From Tetragonia tetragonoides (lineage: Eukaryota > Streptophyta > Magnoliopsida > Caryophyllales > Aizoaceae), in contig CM076152.1 of NCBI GenBank assembly GCA_038025085.1, forward strand, positions 20,677,501 through 20,741,500: a stretch of DNA of 64,000 bases, in the 5' to 3' direction. The notes beneath the pieces were generated by a model, which was given only the letters and a program-made list of their open reading frames with translations, was not told the DNA's origin and ran no database searches. Both the position numbers and the translations under genes were made by a program. The number at the start of each line of letters is the position of its first letter. Positions within the stretch are counted from its first letter, which is position 1. Shown one piece after another: positions 23,232-35,593 of the stretch.

Positions 23232-24136
23232 ATGATTAAAACAGTACAAGAATACCTGGTTGAGATGACCGACCAAGTGGATCGGTTGGAAGCTGACATC
23301 ACTAACATCAAGTCACGGCAGTTGTGGGACACACCCATGTTCGTTCCTTCATCTGAAAATCGCAAATCAGTGACTCCAAGGAAGCCTAATCCTGCTCCCC
23401 AAGGGTCGGAAAAGAAATATAAAAGCGATACATCTTCTTCCAATGTCTCGCGCAAGGAAGGCTGTGTACCCCGGAAATTCATTCCATTAGGGGTAACCCT
23501 TAACACTGCTCTTGAAAGGTTGGTAGACAAGGGCGTGCTCCAACCCATAGGTCCCACCCCAGAGCCAAGTGTTAAGGGTCGCCACTGGAAGGAGGGCGCT
23601 TACTGCAAATACCACTAAGGAAAAGGGCATGACACGAATTACTGTCGGGCTCTTCGACACATTATCCAAGACAAGATAGATGATGGCACACTACCATCGC
23701 CCAAAGATGAAGAAACTGGGAGTTTTGACAACCTCCTAGAGGCTGTCAATCACATCGCAATAGAAGAGCCCCAAGATTACTCCAACCTCATCCATGATGA
23801 GGAGACTACTTTAAGTTATGAAAAGTCTTATGAAGAAGAACCTGCCATAGAAAGCTATGAAATAGTGGATGACAGAAATCAGATACGAGAAAGTCTAGCT
23901 CATATAATCAAGGAGATACGGGAGATGAGAGAGAAGGTCGACATCCTAGAAGAGCGCACCTCCAAACGCAGGAACGCGGTCATATTGACCAAAGAAGAAA
24001 CTTGGTGGCGCCAAGACCTTCTGTATCACAAGATGTCCAACGGGTATTTTCGCCCAAGGACCCCTACGTCGAGGCTCATGCCAAGAGACGGGATTCCCTT
24101 TCTAAGCTGCACCTATTACGCGGCTGAGGGACATTA
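23232..24136 (+). pseudogene. Gag remnant of plus-strand Tat-like element
   Basis: A gag fragment in two open segments. The first (23232-23618) starts with a coiled-coil-like stretch (DQVDRLEADITNIK) and ends in a zinc-knuckle-like motif broken by a stop: CKYH, stop, then GKGHDTNYC. The second (23865-24137) has another coiled coil and ends CTYYAAEGH, parallel to CEYCRACGH of the copy-1 gag but with a cysteine replaced by tyrosine. It is cut at about 24136, where the sequence passes straight into the 3' end of an antisense PMD gene, so all of pol is deleted. Confidence 0.72.
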
Positions 24137-26546
24137 ATAGGAGAGAACATCTCCGGAATACACGGGATAGAAGGTTCGGGCGCCTCATAACCAGGAGGCT
24201 CGGTCACCACCACAGGAGGAGAACAAGCAATGGATGGTCTACTCGCTGAAGAGGCTCTCACTGCAGAAGAGTGGCGTGGTCCTACTGAAGATGAGGACTG
24301 AGACATCTGCAGATGATCGAAAATGTTAAGTTAAGCACTTCACATAGCTAAAACAAAGGAAGAAGAGAATTTACTTACATCAACAGTCTTGGACCGAGAA
24401 CTCTTCCCCTTGCCCATCGGCCGACCATATCCTTTCTTCAACGGGTGAATAAGCCTGAAGACGTGAGAAGTCTGCTCCCGATTCGACTACAAAAGAGAGA
24501 GAGAGCCACAAAATAGAGTCAGAAACTCAAAACAAACACAAGTATAAGAGAGAGACAAAAAAAAATGAGATGACTCACCCCCGTGCAACCATCAGGCAAG
24601 GGTAGGCCCTCCACCGCCTCTCCATCAACAATGTCGAGAGGGAGCTCCTCCACTACGCACCCCCCACTCTCTCCTAGATACCTCACCTCATTAGTTGGCA
24701 AGGTCACACTTAGGAGCTGACCCCGAGGAGCTCTAGAACGAGACCTCCTAGGGCCCGGAAGAGCTAGACGATCCGCCTACAGGACACAAAAACTCAGTAT
24801 ATTGGGCAAACAACTTAAAAACACAACAAATTTCTTACCTCAGAAGTAAGGTCCGGCATCATGCGATCTAAGCAATAGGCTAGATACATGGCCGTCTGGT
24901 CCAAGCCAACGACCTCCGGCACAATAAACTCCTGCCCCGCCCGACCACGGATCACAACCCCCAGATCCCGCACACTCAAGCCGCGCAGGTAAAACATGGT
25001 CAAAGGAGGATCCTCCGAAACCAGGTGGGTACCCAAGGAGGGATAGACCAACCGAGTCAAGCGATCTCGCAGATAACATACAAAGCCTAATGGCCCCTCG
25101 AAGACCACTCGAAGATACCCTGAAAGGCTCTAGGGTAATATGGGGAGGAACCACAGGGATCTCATGAAAGGCGGACCACGATACCTGTAGATTACCAAGT
25201 CAAAATTCATTCATAGAAAATGAACGAGAAAAACACACAAGTCGACAAACAATCTACGGTGGACACAACCTGGCTCTCGAAGGTAGTCCAAAGAAGTGAA
25301 CGGATGGGCGTCCCTACCGACCCATCGTGAACCTAAAGGAAACATCCTCAAGCCAGGACGATGAGGGCCGAAGGCTGGAAAATACTCAAAGAACCACAGC
25401 TGCCACACAAACAATCACCCAAGCTAAGATAACTTCCTTAGTTGGAGACATAGGCAAAAAGAGAAAATAAACAAAAGAAAAGAGGGAATCTACCTCTAGA
25501 ATCCTCCAGGGGCCCGTAATAGATGTCCTCTCACTCGTCTCCTTAGCCCTACAGGTCCGACGACACCACTTCACCAAAGAAGCATAAGCGGCTCCACCAA
25601 GGTTGTACTCACGCACCTTGTTCAAATCCTCCAAGCATGTCAAGAAACCGACTTGACACACACTCTTCTTCTGAGCAAAGATCGTCGACCCAGCAAGCAA
25701 GCCAGGAAATTACGAGCCCTCTACTCTTCGGTGAGCCCCTGCGCAAATGCGGCCTCCCACAACCGCGCCAAAGAAACCCGATCCTGGTCAAAATGCCCGT
25801 ATACAGGCCCGTAAAGTTCCGACAAGGTGTCACTCTGTCGCCAATAACCCGCGTCATACTGGATACGACGCCCTGTAAAAGATAACCCCGTTAGCACAGC
25901 AAACTAATAAGGGGTAGGAAACATCTCTCCCACAGGTGTATGGAAGGTGTTCGTAGAATCCTAAAACCTCTCCAGTAAACCCCGGGCGACAATCCTAGAA
26001 TCCCCCGAGTGACAGGCAGGGATAACAGTAAAAAAATCAGCAACACCTGAGTCCAGTACCAATTCCTGGCCCTCTCCGAAAAGGTACCCAACAACATAGA
26101 TCAATGGGAAGTAATCCCATGAGCCTGCAGCATAACCCCAACACCCTAGCCAAGCCAACAAAATTTTCTCAAATGCAGCTAAAATAAATTTCATACAAAT
26201 TACATACAGCTAACCACCAATCCAGTACAAATCCCAATTTGTTCGTGTGCCGAAGCACTAACAGTTCCAATTTTCAGTTCAAATATACTGAACACAAAAA
26301 AAGTTGAGTCAGAAAACGTACCAGCTCTGGGTCAGATAAATGACTCTATCTAGTCGGCAACAAAACACTGCGGTTTCAAACGCCAGGCGGGCGCCAGTCT
26401 AACCGCATGAACGAATCCTGGTACAGTAGAGCCCCATCCGCGTGACAGGTCGGAGGCTTTCGGGTAGAAGGCAACCCAGTGCGGAAAAGGCTCCGGTCAT
26501 ACTCCTCATCGCACATAGGACGCTTCCCTTTGTCTACAGGAGCCAT
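24137..26546 (-). pseudogene. PMD gene, copy 2, 3'-truncated, no nested LTR
   Basis: The same multi-exon PMD gene on the minus strand, with ATG at 26546-26544. Exons correspond to those of copy 1 with conserved GT-AG introns. Exon 5 is uninterrupted here and reads through the GTGAC site that carries the LTR in the other two copies, so it defines the original frame (SVTLPTNEVRYLGESGG). The last exon is cut at about 24137 by the junction with gag. A 1-bp loss near 26068 shifts the frame in exon 2. It is antisense to its host element (LTRs at 21144 and 27507). Confidence 0.77.
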
Positions 26547-27506
26547 GAGAACACAATGGAATTTTCACATTCGCAAGCTACAAGCACCCATTCAACAATG
26601 CAACCCAAAATTCAGCAACTAGGCGGAAAAATAAGCAAGTTCAAGACAAAAACCGAAGAAAACGGACAAGAACCCACTTACCTCAAGTGGAGTGAAGCAC
26701 TCAACAATGGAAGAGATTCAACCCAAGCTCTCGACAAAGGCTCGGTGAGGATGAAGTAGAAAAACGCGAAAAGAAGAGAGAGAAAGCGCTTCGGCGCTTT
26801 TATTCGGCTCAAGCCCAGCGCCGCTAGGGGCTTTAAACCGAGGCTCAGCGCCGCTAGCGGCCCTGCGAACCTGCAGCAAGGGCCCCACAAGCTAACCCAA
26901 AGCCCCTTTTCTAGTCCAGAGTTCGTTATTGCAGTTCGTCTTGCGGCAATATCAATATCAAACGCGTGGGAGCAAAGCCCTCGGGCCCCCAAATTCAAAT
27001 TCAACAGTTGGCCCATTTAACCATTCTTAGTCATCCGTCGAGTAGTGCTTAGTCACTGTTTGCTCGATAAAGCATTTACACTATTCACTCTCATGATACT
27101 AACCTTTTTTGCAGTAGTTATTTTTAATCGTGTTGCCTCGTTGACCTTTTCTTTTCTTGAAAAGAGACGAAATCTCGACATCCGTCGAGTGTTGTTTAGT
27201 CACTGTTTGTCGAAGCACTCTATGTTGATCATTCTCAAAGTATTACTAACTTTTTCATTCACTCTGAATACAGGTCCCCAGCAGACGTTTAGGCCGTCTA
27301 TCCTGCTACTATTAACCTTTCATTTTCTCTTGTGTTCACAGGGATGAAATCTAAGCACACTACGAGCGTGTTCCAACACAGGTTTGTCTTCATATGCATG
27401 CATACTGTACACCCTCACACACCGTTTGCACATCAGAATCCTGCATGTCGCCTTCGGAGTACTTTGATCTTCGCTTTTACTCAACCTCGATCAAAGTGGG
27501 GGCTTC
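26547..27506 (+). other. Antisense PMD promoter region and 3' UTR of the element
   Basis: Non-coding. The part next to the PMD gene (26547-26800) is its leader and ends with a TATA-like AATAAAAG on the minus strand (about 26797-26804). GC palindromes AGCGCCGCTAGCGGCC lie at about 26852-26867, with a half copy near 26818-26830, upstream of the PMD start. From about 26900 the sequence is the element 3' UTR, related to 19850-21143 but without the tandem repeats, ending in AAAGTGGGGGCTTC before the LTR. Confidence 0.6.
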
Positions 27507-28811
27507 TGTAGACGCCAAAAAAAGCGTCTTCGGATTTCTCCGCAAAAGCCCGATGATGAAAGGAGTAATTTTTAAGCTTGAACTGCTATTTTGCTTTAAT
27601 AGTTTAAAATAAGGTCTCAGGTTCTTCCTCCAAACACTCCTTTATTCCATTCCATTCAAAATCCCCGTTCACGAGCTTTCCAACGACACGTGTCATGCCT
27701 CATTCCGACCCCCGGTCGCCAAGTTGCGATATAGGGGTAAAATCTTCTTTCACCACTCAAGGGAGAAACAGTCTTTTCATATTTTTCGGATCATTAAAAA
27801 TTCCCCAGAAGATAAAGACAGGCTGGATGACGTCATTATGACGTCATCCAGCTGGCTGCTGACAGCCGTCAGCGGCCCTGGAGGATGTCCCAGTCCCGCT
27901 AGCGGCCTTGCCCAGCGCTGCTAGTGGCGCTGCCATTTCCTTCGGGCCCGACTTATTTTTCAAGCCCGTCTCATTTTTCAGCTCAAATTCGACCGTACAA
28001 CCTAACTTTTCCACACCTATATAAACAACTCCTCACCCTCAGTTCAAAACACACAGTCTACAGTTGACAACCTCTATTCTCGGGAGTATTGAGACCAAGC
28101 TTCTCCCTCTTTCTTCCAAACTTGAGATCTATTTTTACCATTCTTGTCAAATATAGCCTACAGTTCAGGTACAAATTCCTGAGGGCTCAAATAAAATTGC
28201 TTGCTTAACTGTTTATTTTCCAGTACTCATAATGTAGATATCATGCTAGAATAACGTCCTTTTTGCTTCCTAAATATTGTCTGTATAGTCGTTGTGCTGC
28301 TCAACTTGTCAATCGAATGCATGTCCGAATAAGGGTTAAAATAAATGTTGTGATGCTTGTGATGAACCAATTAATAGTCTAAGTCTAGGTTGTTAATCCG
28401 GTTTTGCATGGGAATTATGTCTTTAAATTATTAAGCAAACTTGAGTTAGTAGAGGCCGTCATAAACGGGCGAGTTGGGTGCCTAACACCTTCCCACCTCG
28501 TACCTTCGCCCCCGAACCCTTTATTCTTGGGTACTTATATGTTTTATATAAGCGGGAGTCTTTCTAAAAACATGACAAGTTCACTTTTCGCGCTATTGGG
28601 TTGTCCCTTCGGTTTTTCCCTTTGATAAAACGTCGATAGCAGATTTGTGACCTCTTTCATGGTTTTTATTCAATTCAAGTCTTTGCAAAAGCTTTTCTAA
28701 CTCGATGGTCCCTTGAACTTATCTAAGCCCCCCAACTGACAAATTTTTTTTATAAGGACGCACTCCAGGGCAAAACAAAAGGATTGGTATGGAAAATCCC
28801 GTGTACTTACA
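27507..28811 (+). repeat. 3' LTR of plus-strand Tat-like element, abutting 25S rDNA
   Basis: A 1305-bp LTR from TGTAGACGCC to ACTTACA, in the same orientation as 21144-22425. TATATAAAC starts at 28019, and the GC block at 27875-27930 (CCGCTAGCGGCC) lies upstream. The LTR ends exactly where 25S rRNA sequence begins (GAACCGTGAAAGCG). This suggests integrase-made insertion into the 25S gene followed by loss of the left flank, but the matching target duplication is not visible. Confidence 0.88.
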
Positions 28812-28929
28812 GAACCGTGAAAGCGTAGCCTAACGATCCTTTAGATCTTCAGAATTTGAAGCTAGAGGTGTCTGAAAAGTTACCACAACGATAACTGGCT
28901 TGTGGCAGCCAAGCGTTCATAGCGATGTT

Positions 28930-28974
<45 letters not shown>

Positions 28975-29009
28975 GAATTCACCAAGTGTTGGATTGTTCA
29001 CCCACCAAT

Positions 29010-29064
<55 letters not shown>

Positions 29065-29177
29065 ATGACAGTGCCACGATGGTAATTCAACCTAGTACGA
29101 GAGGAACCGTTGATTCACACAATTGGTCATCGCACTTGGTTGAAAAGCCAGTGCCACGATGGTAATTCAACCTAGTA
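28812..29177 (+). rRNA. 25S rRNA fragment, rearranged
   Basis: An internal part of the 25S gene matching 88-418 of the first fragment. It keeps GTTACCACAACGATAACTGG (closer to consensus than the copy at 150) and the sarcin-ricin loop (29094-29109). At 29151-29177 the segment GTGCCACGATGGTAATTCAACCTAGTA from 29071-29097 appears a second time, and the sequence then passes directly into the IGS subrepeat (AGGGCGGTTTTACG). About 300 nt of the 3' end, the 3' ETS and the minisatellite are missing. It is a non-functional fragment. Confidence 0.92.
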
Positions 29178-29504
29178 AGGGCGGTTTTACGCGATGTCAA
29201 TATTTTGGCCCAAAAATGGGCGACATGGGTGATATCTGAGTTCGGGAATCAAGGTGACCCTCCCGAGGCACCGGGGGTTCCCTAAGGCCATAATAGAGTC
29301 CCAGAAAAAATTTCGGGCGAAAACCGCAACCGGGCCCCGGGAATGCTCAAGGGGACGTGTTCTGGGCCATTTTACGCAAAGTTTTCAACGTTAATATTTT
29401 CGGCCCATATCGTATGGGAGACCCCTATGGGACATGGGAGGCCCCTAGGGTCGGTTATTGGGTCCCTGATAGGCTTGTAAGGGCAGTTTTACCCGATGCC
29501 AATG
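29178..29504 (+). repeat. IGS subrepeat, cut by LINE 1
   Basis: One unit of the ~302-bp spacer repeat, from AGGGCGGTTTTACGCGATG to CCGATGCCAATG, where LINE copy 1 begins. It continues the array interrupted by the transposon block between 4 and 28.8 kb. Confidence 0.88.
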
Positions 29505-29998
29505 TTTTTTTTTTTTTTTGGTGCTAGTCAGAAGTTGTATTATTGCTCACTGTAATGTATCAAGATTACAGTCCTTAAGCAGTGTAGGTCCAAGGCCACC
29601 TACTAGGTAGGGTTCCATTTTACTACATCCCTATACTACCTTACAAACCCTCAATCAGGTACAACTCACTATAGGCAGTGGTTCACCATCTCTGTAAACA
29701 TAACAAAATACAAAATTTATTTCTGACTTACAACAAAATACAAAGACATAATAAGCTAAATATATTACAACTTCTTCTAGCCTTTCAATTCTTCCAGAAT
29801 CTGATTCATATTTCATTCTGCCTTGCTTCAAGCAAACCTACTACTGAGAATCTGCTGGATCCTTCTGAAGCATGCTGCTTGATTTTCAGCCAATCTACAG
29901 CAACCTGCTGCTGATTCCTTTCTGATACAGCTTTTTCTAGCCTTTCAGATCTGCTGCATACTTTTTCATTCCTCATTCTGTCTAGCTTCAGCAAATCT
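29505..29998 (-). mobile_element. LINE copy 1, 3' UTR only, 5'-truncated
   Basis: A short minus-strand LINE insertion of about 0.5 kb. Its poly(A) is a T-run at 29505-29519. The target duplication CGATGCCAATGTTTT is at 29494-29508 on the left and at 30000-30014 on the right (the right copy is preceded by an extra G). The body carries the family 3' UTR (GATTACAGTCCTTAAGCAGTG subtype). No coding sequence is left, as expected after incomplete reverse transcription. Confidence 0.9.
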
Positions 29999-30613
29999 GC
30001 GATGCCAATGTTTTGGCCCAAAAATGGGCGACATGGGTGATATCTGAGTTCGGGAAGCAAGGTGACTGTCCTGGGGCACCGGGGGTCCCCTTGGGCCATA
30101 ATAGAGTCCCCGAAAAAATTTCGGGCGAAAAAAGCAACCGGGCCCCGGGAATGATCTAGGGGACGTGTTATGGGCCATTTTACGCAAAGTTTTCGAAGTT
30201 AATATTTTCGGCCCATATCGTACGGGAGACCCCTATGGGACATGGGAGGCCCCTAGGGTAGGTTATTGGGTCCCTGATAGGCTTGTAAAGGCGGTTTTAC
30301 GCGATGCCAATGTTTTGGCCCAAAAACGGGTGACATGGGTGATATCTGAGTTCGGGAATCAAGGTGACCCTCCCGGGGCACCGGGGTCCCCGAGGGCCAT
30401 AATAGAGTCCCTGAAAAATTTTCGGGCGACAACGGCAACCGGGCCCCGGGAATCCTCTGGGGGACATGTTCTGGGCTATTTTACGCAAAGTTTTCTACGT
30501 TAATATTTTCGACCCATATCGTACGGGAGACCTCTATGGGACGTGTGAGGCCCCTAGGGTCGGTTATTGGGTCCCTGATAGGCTTGTAAGGGCGGTTTTA
30601 TGCGATACCAATG
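29999..30613 (+). repeat. IGS subrepeats, two units
   Basis: Two units of the spacer repeat between LINE copies 1 and 2. The second ends at GCGATACCAATG, which carries a G-to-A change also present in the sequence right of LINE 2. Confidence 0.88.
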
Positions 30614-33600
30614 TTTTTGGTGCAAGTCAGAAATTGTATTATTGCTCTCTGTAATGTAAGAAGATTACAGTCCTTAAGTATTGCAGATCCAAGGCCACCT
30701 ACTACGTAGGGTTCCTTTTTGCTGCATCCCTCTAATACCTTACAACCCTTCAATCTGGTGCAACTCACTACAGGCAGTGGTTCACCATCTCTATAAACAT
30801 TACAATTTGCAAAAATTCTTCCTCACCATCTTTGTAAACATTACAATTTGCAAAAATTATTTCTGACTTACAGCAAAATACAAAAACATAAATAGCTAAA
30901 AATATTACAATTCCTTTTAGCTTTTCAACTCTGCTTGGATCTGTTATATTTCTTCATTCTGCCTTGCTTCTTCAACCTGTTGCTGATTACCTGCTGGAAC
31001 CTGCTGCCTGAGTTCCTGCACTTCTGCCTATTCCTTGCATTTGTTCTGCTTCAGATTCTCCCTGTACCAATCTGCTTCTGTATCCTTCCTGGAGCCTGCT
31101 GTCCTTTTTTCCTGCTGGATTCTTCTACCTGGATTGCAGTCCATCTTCTGCATTCTGCTACTGGTTCCCTTCAGAAGTCTCTGCTGTAGCCTGCTGTAAG
31201 CTGCTCTCCTGTTGCAGTGCTTCTGTATTTCTTCCATTTTCCTGATTCTCTGCTTCCATCTGATTCAGGCTCACAGTTGCCTTATCCATCTTTTATCCTT
31301 GCTTTTTAGCTTCCTGTTGCTGCTGCACTGTTGGATTCTGACTTTGATTGATTGCTGTATCTGTTGCATAATCTGTGTTGCTGGTAGCCTGCTCTTTTCA
31401 AAGCATATCAGATTTCTGGCTCTCCAAATCCAGTATGCAGTTGCTGCTATTCCAGCTGCATACACTTCCTTTCTGAATCTCGAGCATTTCTGTCTACTCA
31501 TCCAGTTTAGTAGCCCCTGAATTGTGCTTCCTCTTGCAGAAATATGTATCCATGTCTGTACCTGTTTCATTATCTCTGTTGAAATACTGCAGCTAAAAAA
31601 CAGATGGCCGTGACTTTCTGTCTCCTCTTTGCACAGGTAGCATATGGTGTCTCCATTAAGGAACCCCATATTCTGTAGCCTGTCTTTGGTCAGTAATCTC
31701 CCCATTTTCGCCAACCATAGACAGAAGCTGTGCCTAGGTACAGAAATTCTTCCCCATATCAGGACATAATGTCTGTATTTTGGCATATTTCCCATCAAAA
31801 TTCTGTATCCACTAGCAACTGAGTACATTCCATTTTCAGTTTCCCTCCATACCCCTCTTGTTGAATAGTGCTCCTGGAAGTGACTTTTGATCTTGTTGAG
31901 CTTAGTCCAATACCAGCTGGCTCCCCATACAGGAGCATAATTCCAGAAATTTCTTCCTTTCAAATAAACTCCATTAATCCACTTCACCCACAATGTGTCC
32001 TTTTTTGTGGCTAGATCCCATATGTGCTTCCCATTTAGGGCTATATTAAACCATTTGAAATGTTTAATATTTATCCCCCCATTTCTCCTTGGTTTGCATA
32101 CTACTTCCCAAGCCACCAGGCTAGTTTTGTGCTTGAGGTCAGTTTCCCCCCCAAAGAAACAATCTGCATTTTTTCTCTATGCCTTTTAGTACTCCAGCAG
32201 GCATAACAAATATGCTTGACCAGTAGACATGTATAGATAATAATACAGAATTTATTAGTTGTGCCCTTCTTGCATATGAGAGGTTCCTGGAAGCCCATGT
32301 GTGAAGTCTTTTTGTCATTTTATCCATCAAGCATTCACAATCCATTTTGCTCCATTTTGATGGGGATAGAGGGACACCTAGGTATTTCATTGGCAATGTA
32401 CCCTCCTGAAACCCTGAGAGGCTCACCAGCACCCTTTTCTCTTGTTCACTAATCCCTGCCACATAAATGCTTGACTTTTCCTGGTTTGCACATAAACCAG
32501 TGGCTTGTGAGAAGTAATTCAGGCACTCCATTAGGATATTCACAGAGTCAGGTGTAGCTTTGCAGAAACACAACAAGTCATCTGCAAAGCATAGATGACT
32601 TAGTGCAAGTTCTTTGCACATGGGGTGCCAATTGAAGTTGTTGTCCATGCAAGCTATCTTCAAGATTCATGACAGGTATTCCATCACTAGCACAAAAATT
32701 AGTGGAGAAATTGGGTCTCCTTGTCTAATGCCACGCTTTGCAGTGAATTATCCATGGGCTTCCCCATTCAGGTTGATACTGAAGCTTGCTGTTTGCACAC
32801 ACTCTAGTATCCACCCACTAAATTTCAATGGGAATCCATATCCTTGCATTATTTCCTTGATAAAACCCCAGTGTACTGTGTCATAGGCTTTCTTGAGGTC
32901 AATCTTCATCAGGCATCTTGGGGAGGATTGTTTTCTGTTATAGTGCTTGATTAGATCTTGACAAATCATAATGTTGTGGACTATGGATCTTTGTGCCACA
33001 AAAGCTCCCTGGTTTACAAAAATTAGTTCTGGTAGTACTCTTGCCAGTCTTCCACATAGGATCTTGGAGATGCACTTGTAGATGGTGTTGCAACAGGCTA
33101 TAGGTCTGTAATCAGAAGCCTTTTCAGGATTTGATATTTTCTGCACAAGACATAAGTTAGTTGCATTCACTTCTTTTAGGATTTTGGAAGACTCAAAAAA
33201 ATCAATAATGGCCTCTGTCACTTCCTGCCCCACTGTTTGCCATGCTTCTTTGAAGAACCCTGATCCAAATCCATCAGGGCCTGGGCTTTTATTACAGTCA
33301 ATTTCAAACATAGCTCTCTGTACTTCTTCAGCTGTCACAGGGGCAATCAGAGACATTTGTTGGTGTATGTCTAGTCTGTGTCCTGCTGAGAAGAAGCTGC
33401 TTTCTGCTGAAGTGGCTCTGATTCCAGCAACTCCTAGCATTCCTCTGTAGAATTCCACAAATTCCTTCACAATCTGGTTCTTTTCCTCTAGCAAGGTACC
33501 TTCCTGTGTCTTAATGGAGTGTACTCTGTGCTGCTGCCTTTTTTGCTTCATAAGTGCATGGAAAAATTGAGTGTTTCCATCCCCTAGTTGAATCCATTTT

Positions 33601-34597
33601 GCCTTGCTCTTTTGTTGTAGGAAGTTCTCTGCTGCCATATTCAGATCATTATATCTCTTCCTTGCTTGCACTTCCTCTTGCTGTATGGTCTCATTTAGAG
33701 GGTCCTGGTTTGCTGTATTCTGTGACTGATTCATTATATTCCTAGCTATCTCAGCGTGCTTTAGTATCCCACTGAATTCATCTCTATTTAGCTTTTTCAG
33801 CACTCCTCTCACATTTTTCAGTTTCTGGTACACTCTGAACATTTTTGTGCGTTGTGTTCTGATGTTCCAAGCTTGCTGCACCTTAGCTTGAAAATCAGAG
33901 TGGAGGCTCCACATGTTGAAATATTTAAAGGGGTTGTTTCTATTTTTTGTGGGCTCTCTGTGCATAGTTAAACAAATTGGGGAATGATCAGACACATCCT
34001 CTTATGGAATTTAAGATCACATTGATCAAATTCCTGAATCCAAAGGCTGTTGGCAAAAACCCAATCTATTTTAGAATAAACTCTCCCTCCCCTTTCATGC
34101 TTATTGTTCCAAGTAAATTCACACCCAGTCCAGCTCAGTTCTGTTAGTTTACAGTCCTCTAAACAGTCCTTGAAGTCCTGTACTTCAGAATATGTGACTG
34201 GGGCACCTCCTTTCCTATTACAAGGTGTTAATACATTATTGAAGTCCCCCCCAACAATCCATGGTACGTTGCAGTTCAGTGCATAGTCAGAAAGGTCCTG
34301 CCACAGTTGCTTTCTTTCCTCTTTTTCATTCAGCCTATACACAAAACTCACCACAAACTCTTTTTTTTTTCATAATATTAAACACTTTGCAAGTCATCAT
34401 TTGCACAGATGAAAATAACACATTAACATGGAAATAATTTGGTAACCATCTAATCCAGATTCTACCTAATCTATGATTATTATGGTTGCTAATTGATTCC
34501 CACTCTGGCATGAAATTTCTCTTGCATTTTGCTAAATTAATTTCCCTAATTTTTGTTTCTAGCAGAACCACCATGCCACAATTATTTTTTTTACAGA
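30614..34597 (-). mobile_element. LINE copy 2, nearly complete ORF2, 5'-truncated
   Basis: A 4-kb minus-strand L1-type LINE. The target duplication GCGATACCAATGTTTT is perfect and private: 30602-30617 on the left, 34598-34613 on the right, both with ATACC instead of the usual ATGCC. The element is truncated inside the endonuclease domain, so ORF1 is absent. The 3' UTR subtype (TAAGAAGATTACAGTCC) differs from those of copies 0 and 3, showing a separate source. Confidence 0.92.
31271..34597 (-). pseudogene. ORF2 of LINE copy 2 (endonuclease-RT), broken
   Basis: The replicase of an L1-clade LINE. The APE-type endonuclease is incomplete at its N-terminus (starts near KNNCGMVVLLETKI) but retains VGGDFNNV and SKIDWVFAN. 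The RT shows CNKSPGPDGFGSGFF, KIDLKKAYDTVHW and CFADDLL. A C-terminal zf-RVT region follows (CYLCKEETESHGHLFFSC). Breaks: an endonuclease frameshift near 34340, another near 33980 before the RT, a stop at 32748 after LNGEAHG, a stop near 32664, and a frameshift near 32120-32139. Confidence 0.85.
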
Positions 34598-34910
34598 GCG
34601 ATACCAATGTTTTGGCCCAAAAACGGGCGACAAGGGTGATATCTGAGTTCGGGAATCAAGATGACCCTCCCGGGGCACCTGGGGTCCCCTAGGGCCATAA
34701 TAAAGTCCCTGAAAAAATTTTGGGCAAAAACGGCAACCGAGCACCGGGAATGTTCTAGGGGACGTGTTCTTTGCCATTTTACGCAAAGTTCTCGACGTTA
34801 ATATTTTCGGCCCATATCGTACGGGAGACCCCTATGAGACATGGGAGGGCCCTAGGGTCGGGTATTGGGTCCCTGATAGGCTTGTAAAGGCGGTTTTACG
34901 CGATGCCAAT
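34598..34910 (+). repeat. IGS subrepeat between LINEs 2 and 3
   Basis: One spacer unit, from GCGATACCAATGTTTTGGCCC to CGATGCCAAT, where LINE copy 3 starts. Confidence 0.87.
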
Positions 34911-35593
34911 TATTACTAGCTGTAATGTAACACGATTACAGCCCACAGGCAATGTAAATCCAAGGCCACCTACTAGGTAGGGTACCTTTTTTCTACATCC
35001 CTTTACTACCATACAACCCTAATACAGTACTAGAGTATCCATATTACAGCCAATGGAACCTCATTCCTGAAACAACATAAACAAGAACATTCCTGACTTA
35101 CAGCAAATACAAAATACAGCAATTACAAAATACAGTGAAACAAGCTATTACAGATTCCTGATCCAATTCTATCCTTGCTGTTACTCTGCTTCCTTCTGTT
35201 GGGACTTCTGAAATCTGCTTCTGAATTGTCTGCTGAACTGATTCTTCTAGCCTTGCTGATCTGCTTGATTCTGCTTCTTCCTTTTTTCAGTCTAGCTTCT
35301 GCCAACTGGTTCTGGATTCCCTGCTGAAAATTACTGCATGAATTTTCTGCACCAATTACACATTCCTTGTGCCATTTTTCCTTGCTGTTGAATTCTGATG
35401 CTGTCTTTCTGTTGAACCTACTGCACTGCATCACAGACAGTCTGCTCCCTTCAAATTGCTGCAAGTTCCTGCTTCTCCATATCCAGAGCACTGTTGACTA
35501 TATCTCCTCTATCCATATCTTATCCCTTCTGTTAATCTTCCTCTTGCTGTTCCTGCATTGTTGGATTCTGATTCTAACTATTTGCTGAACCTG

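Noticed and set aside
26678..27016. 112-codon reverse ORF overlapping the PMD leader
   Set aside because: It spans the boundary between leader and 3' UTR, is not kept in copy 1, and shows no domain.
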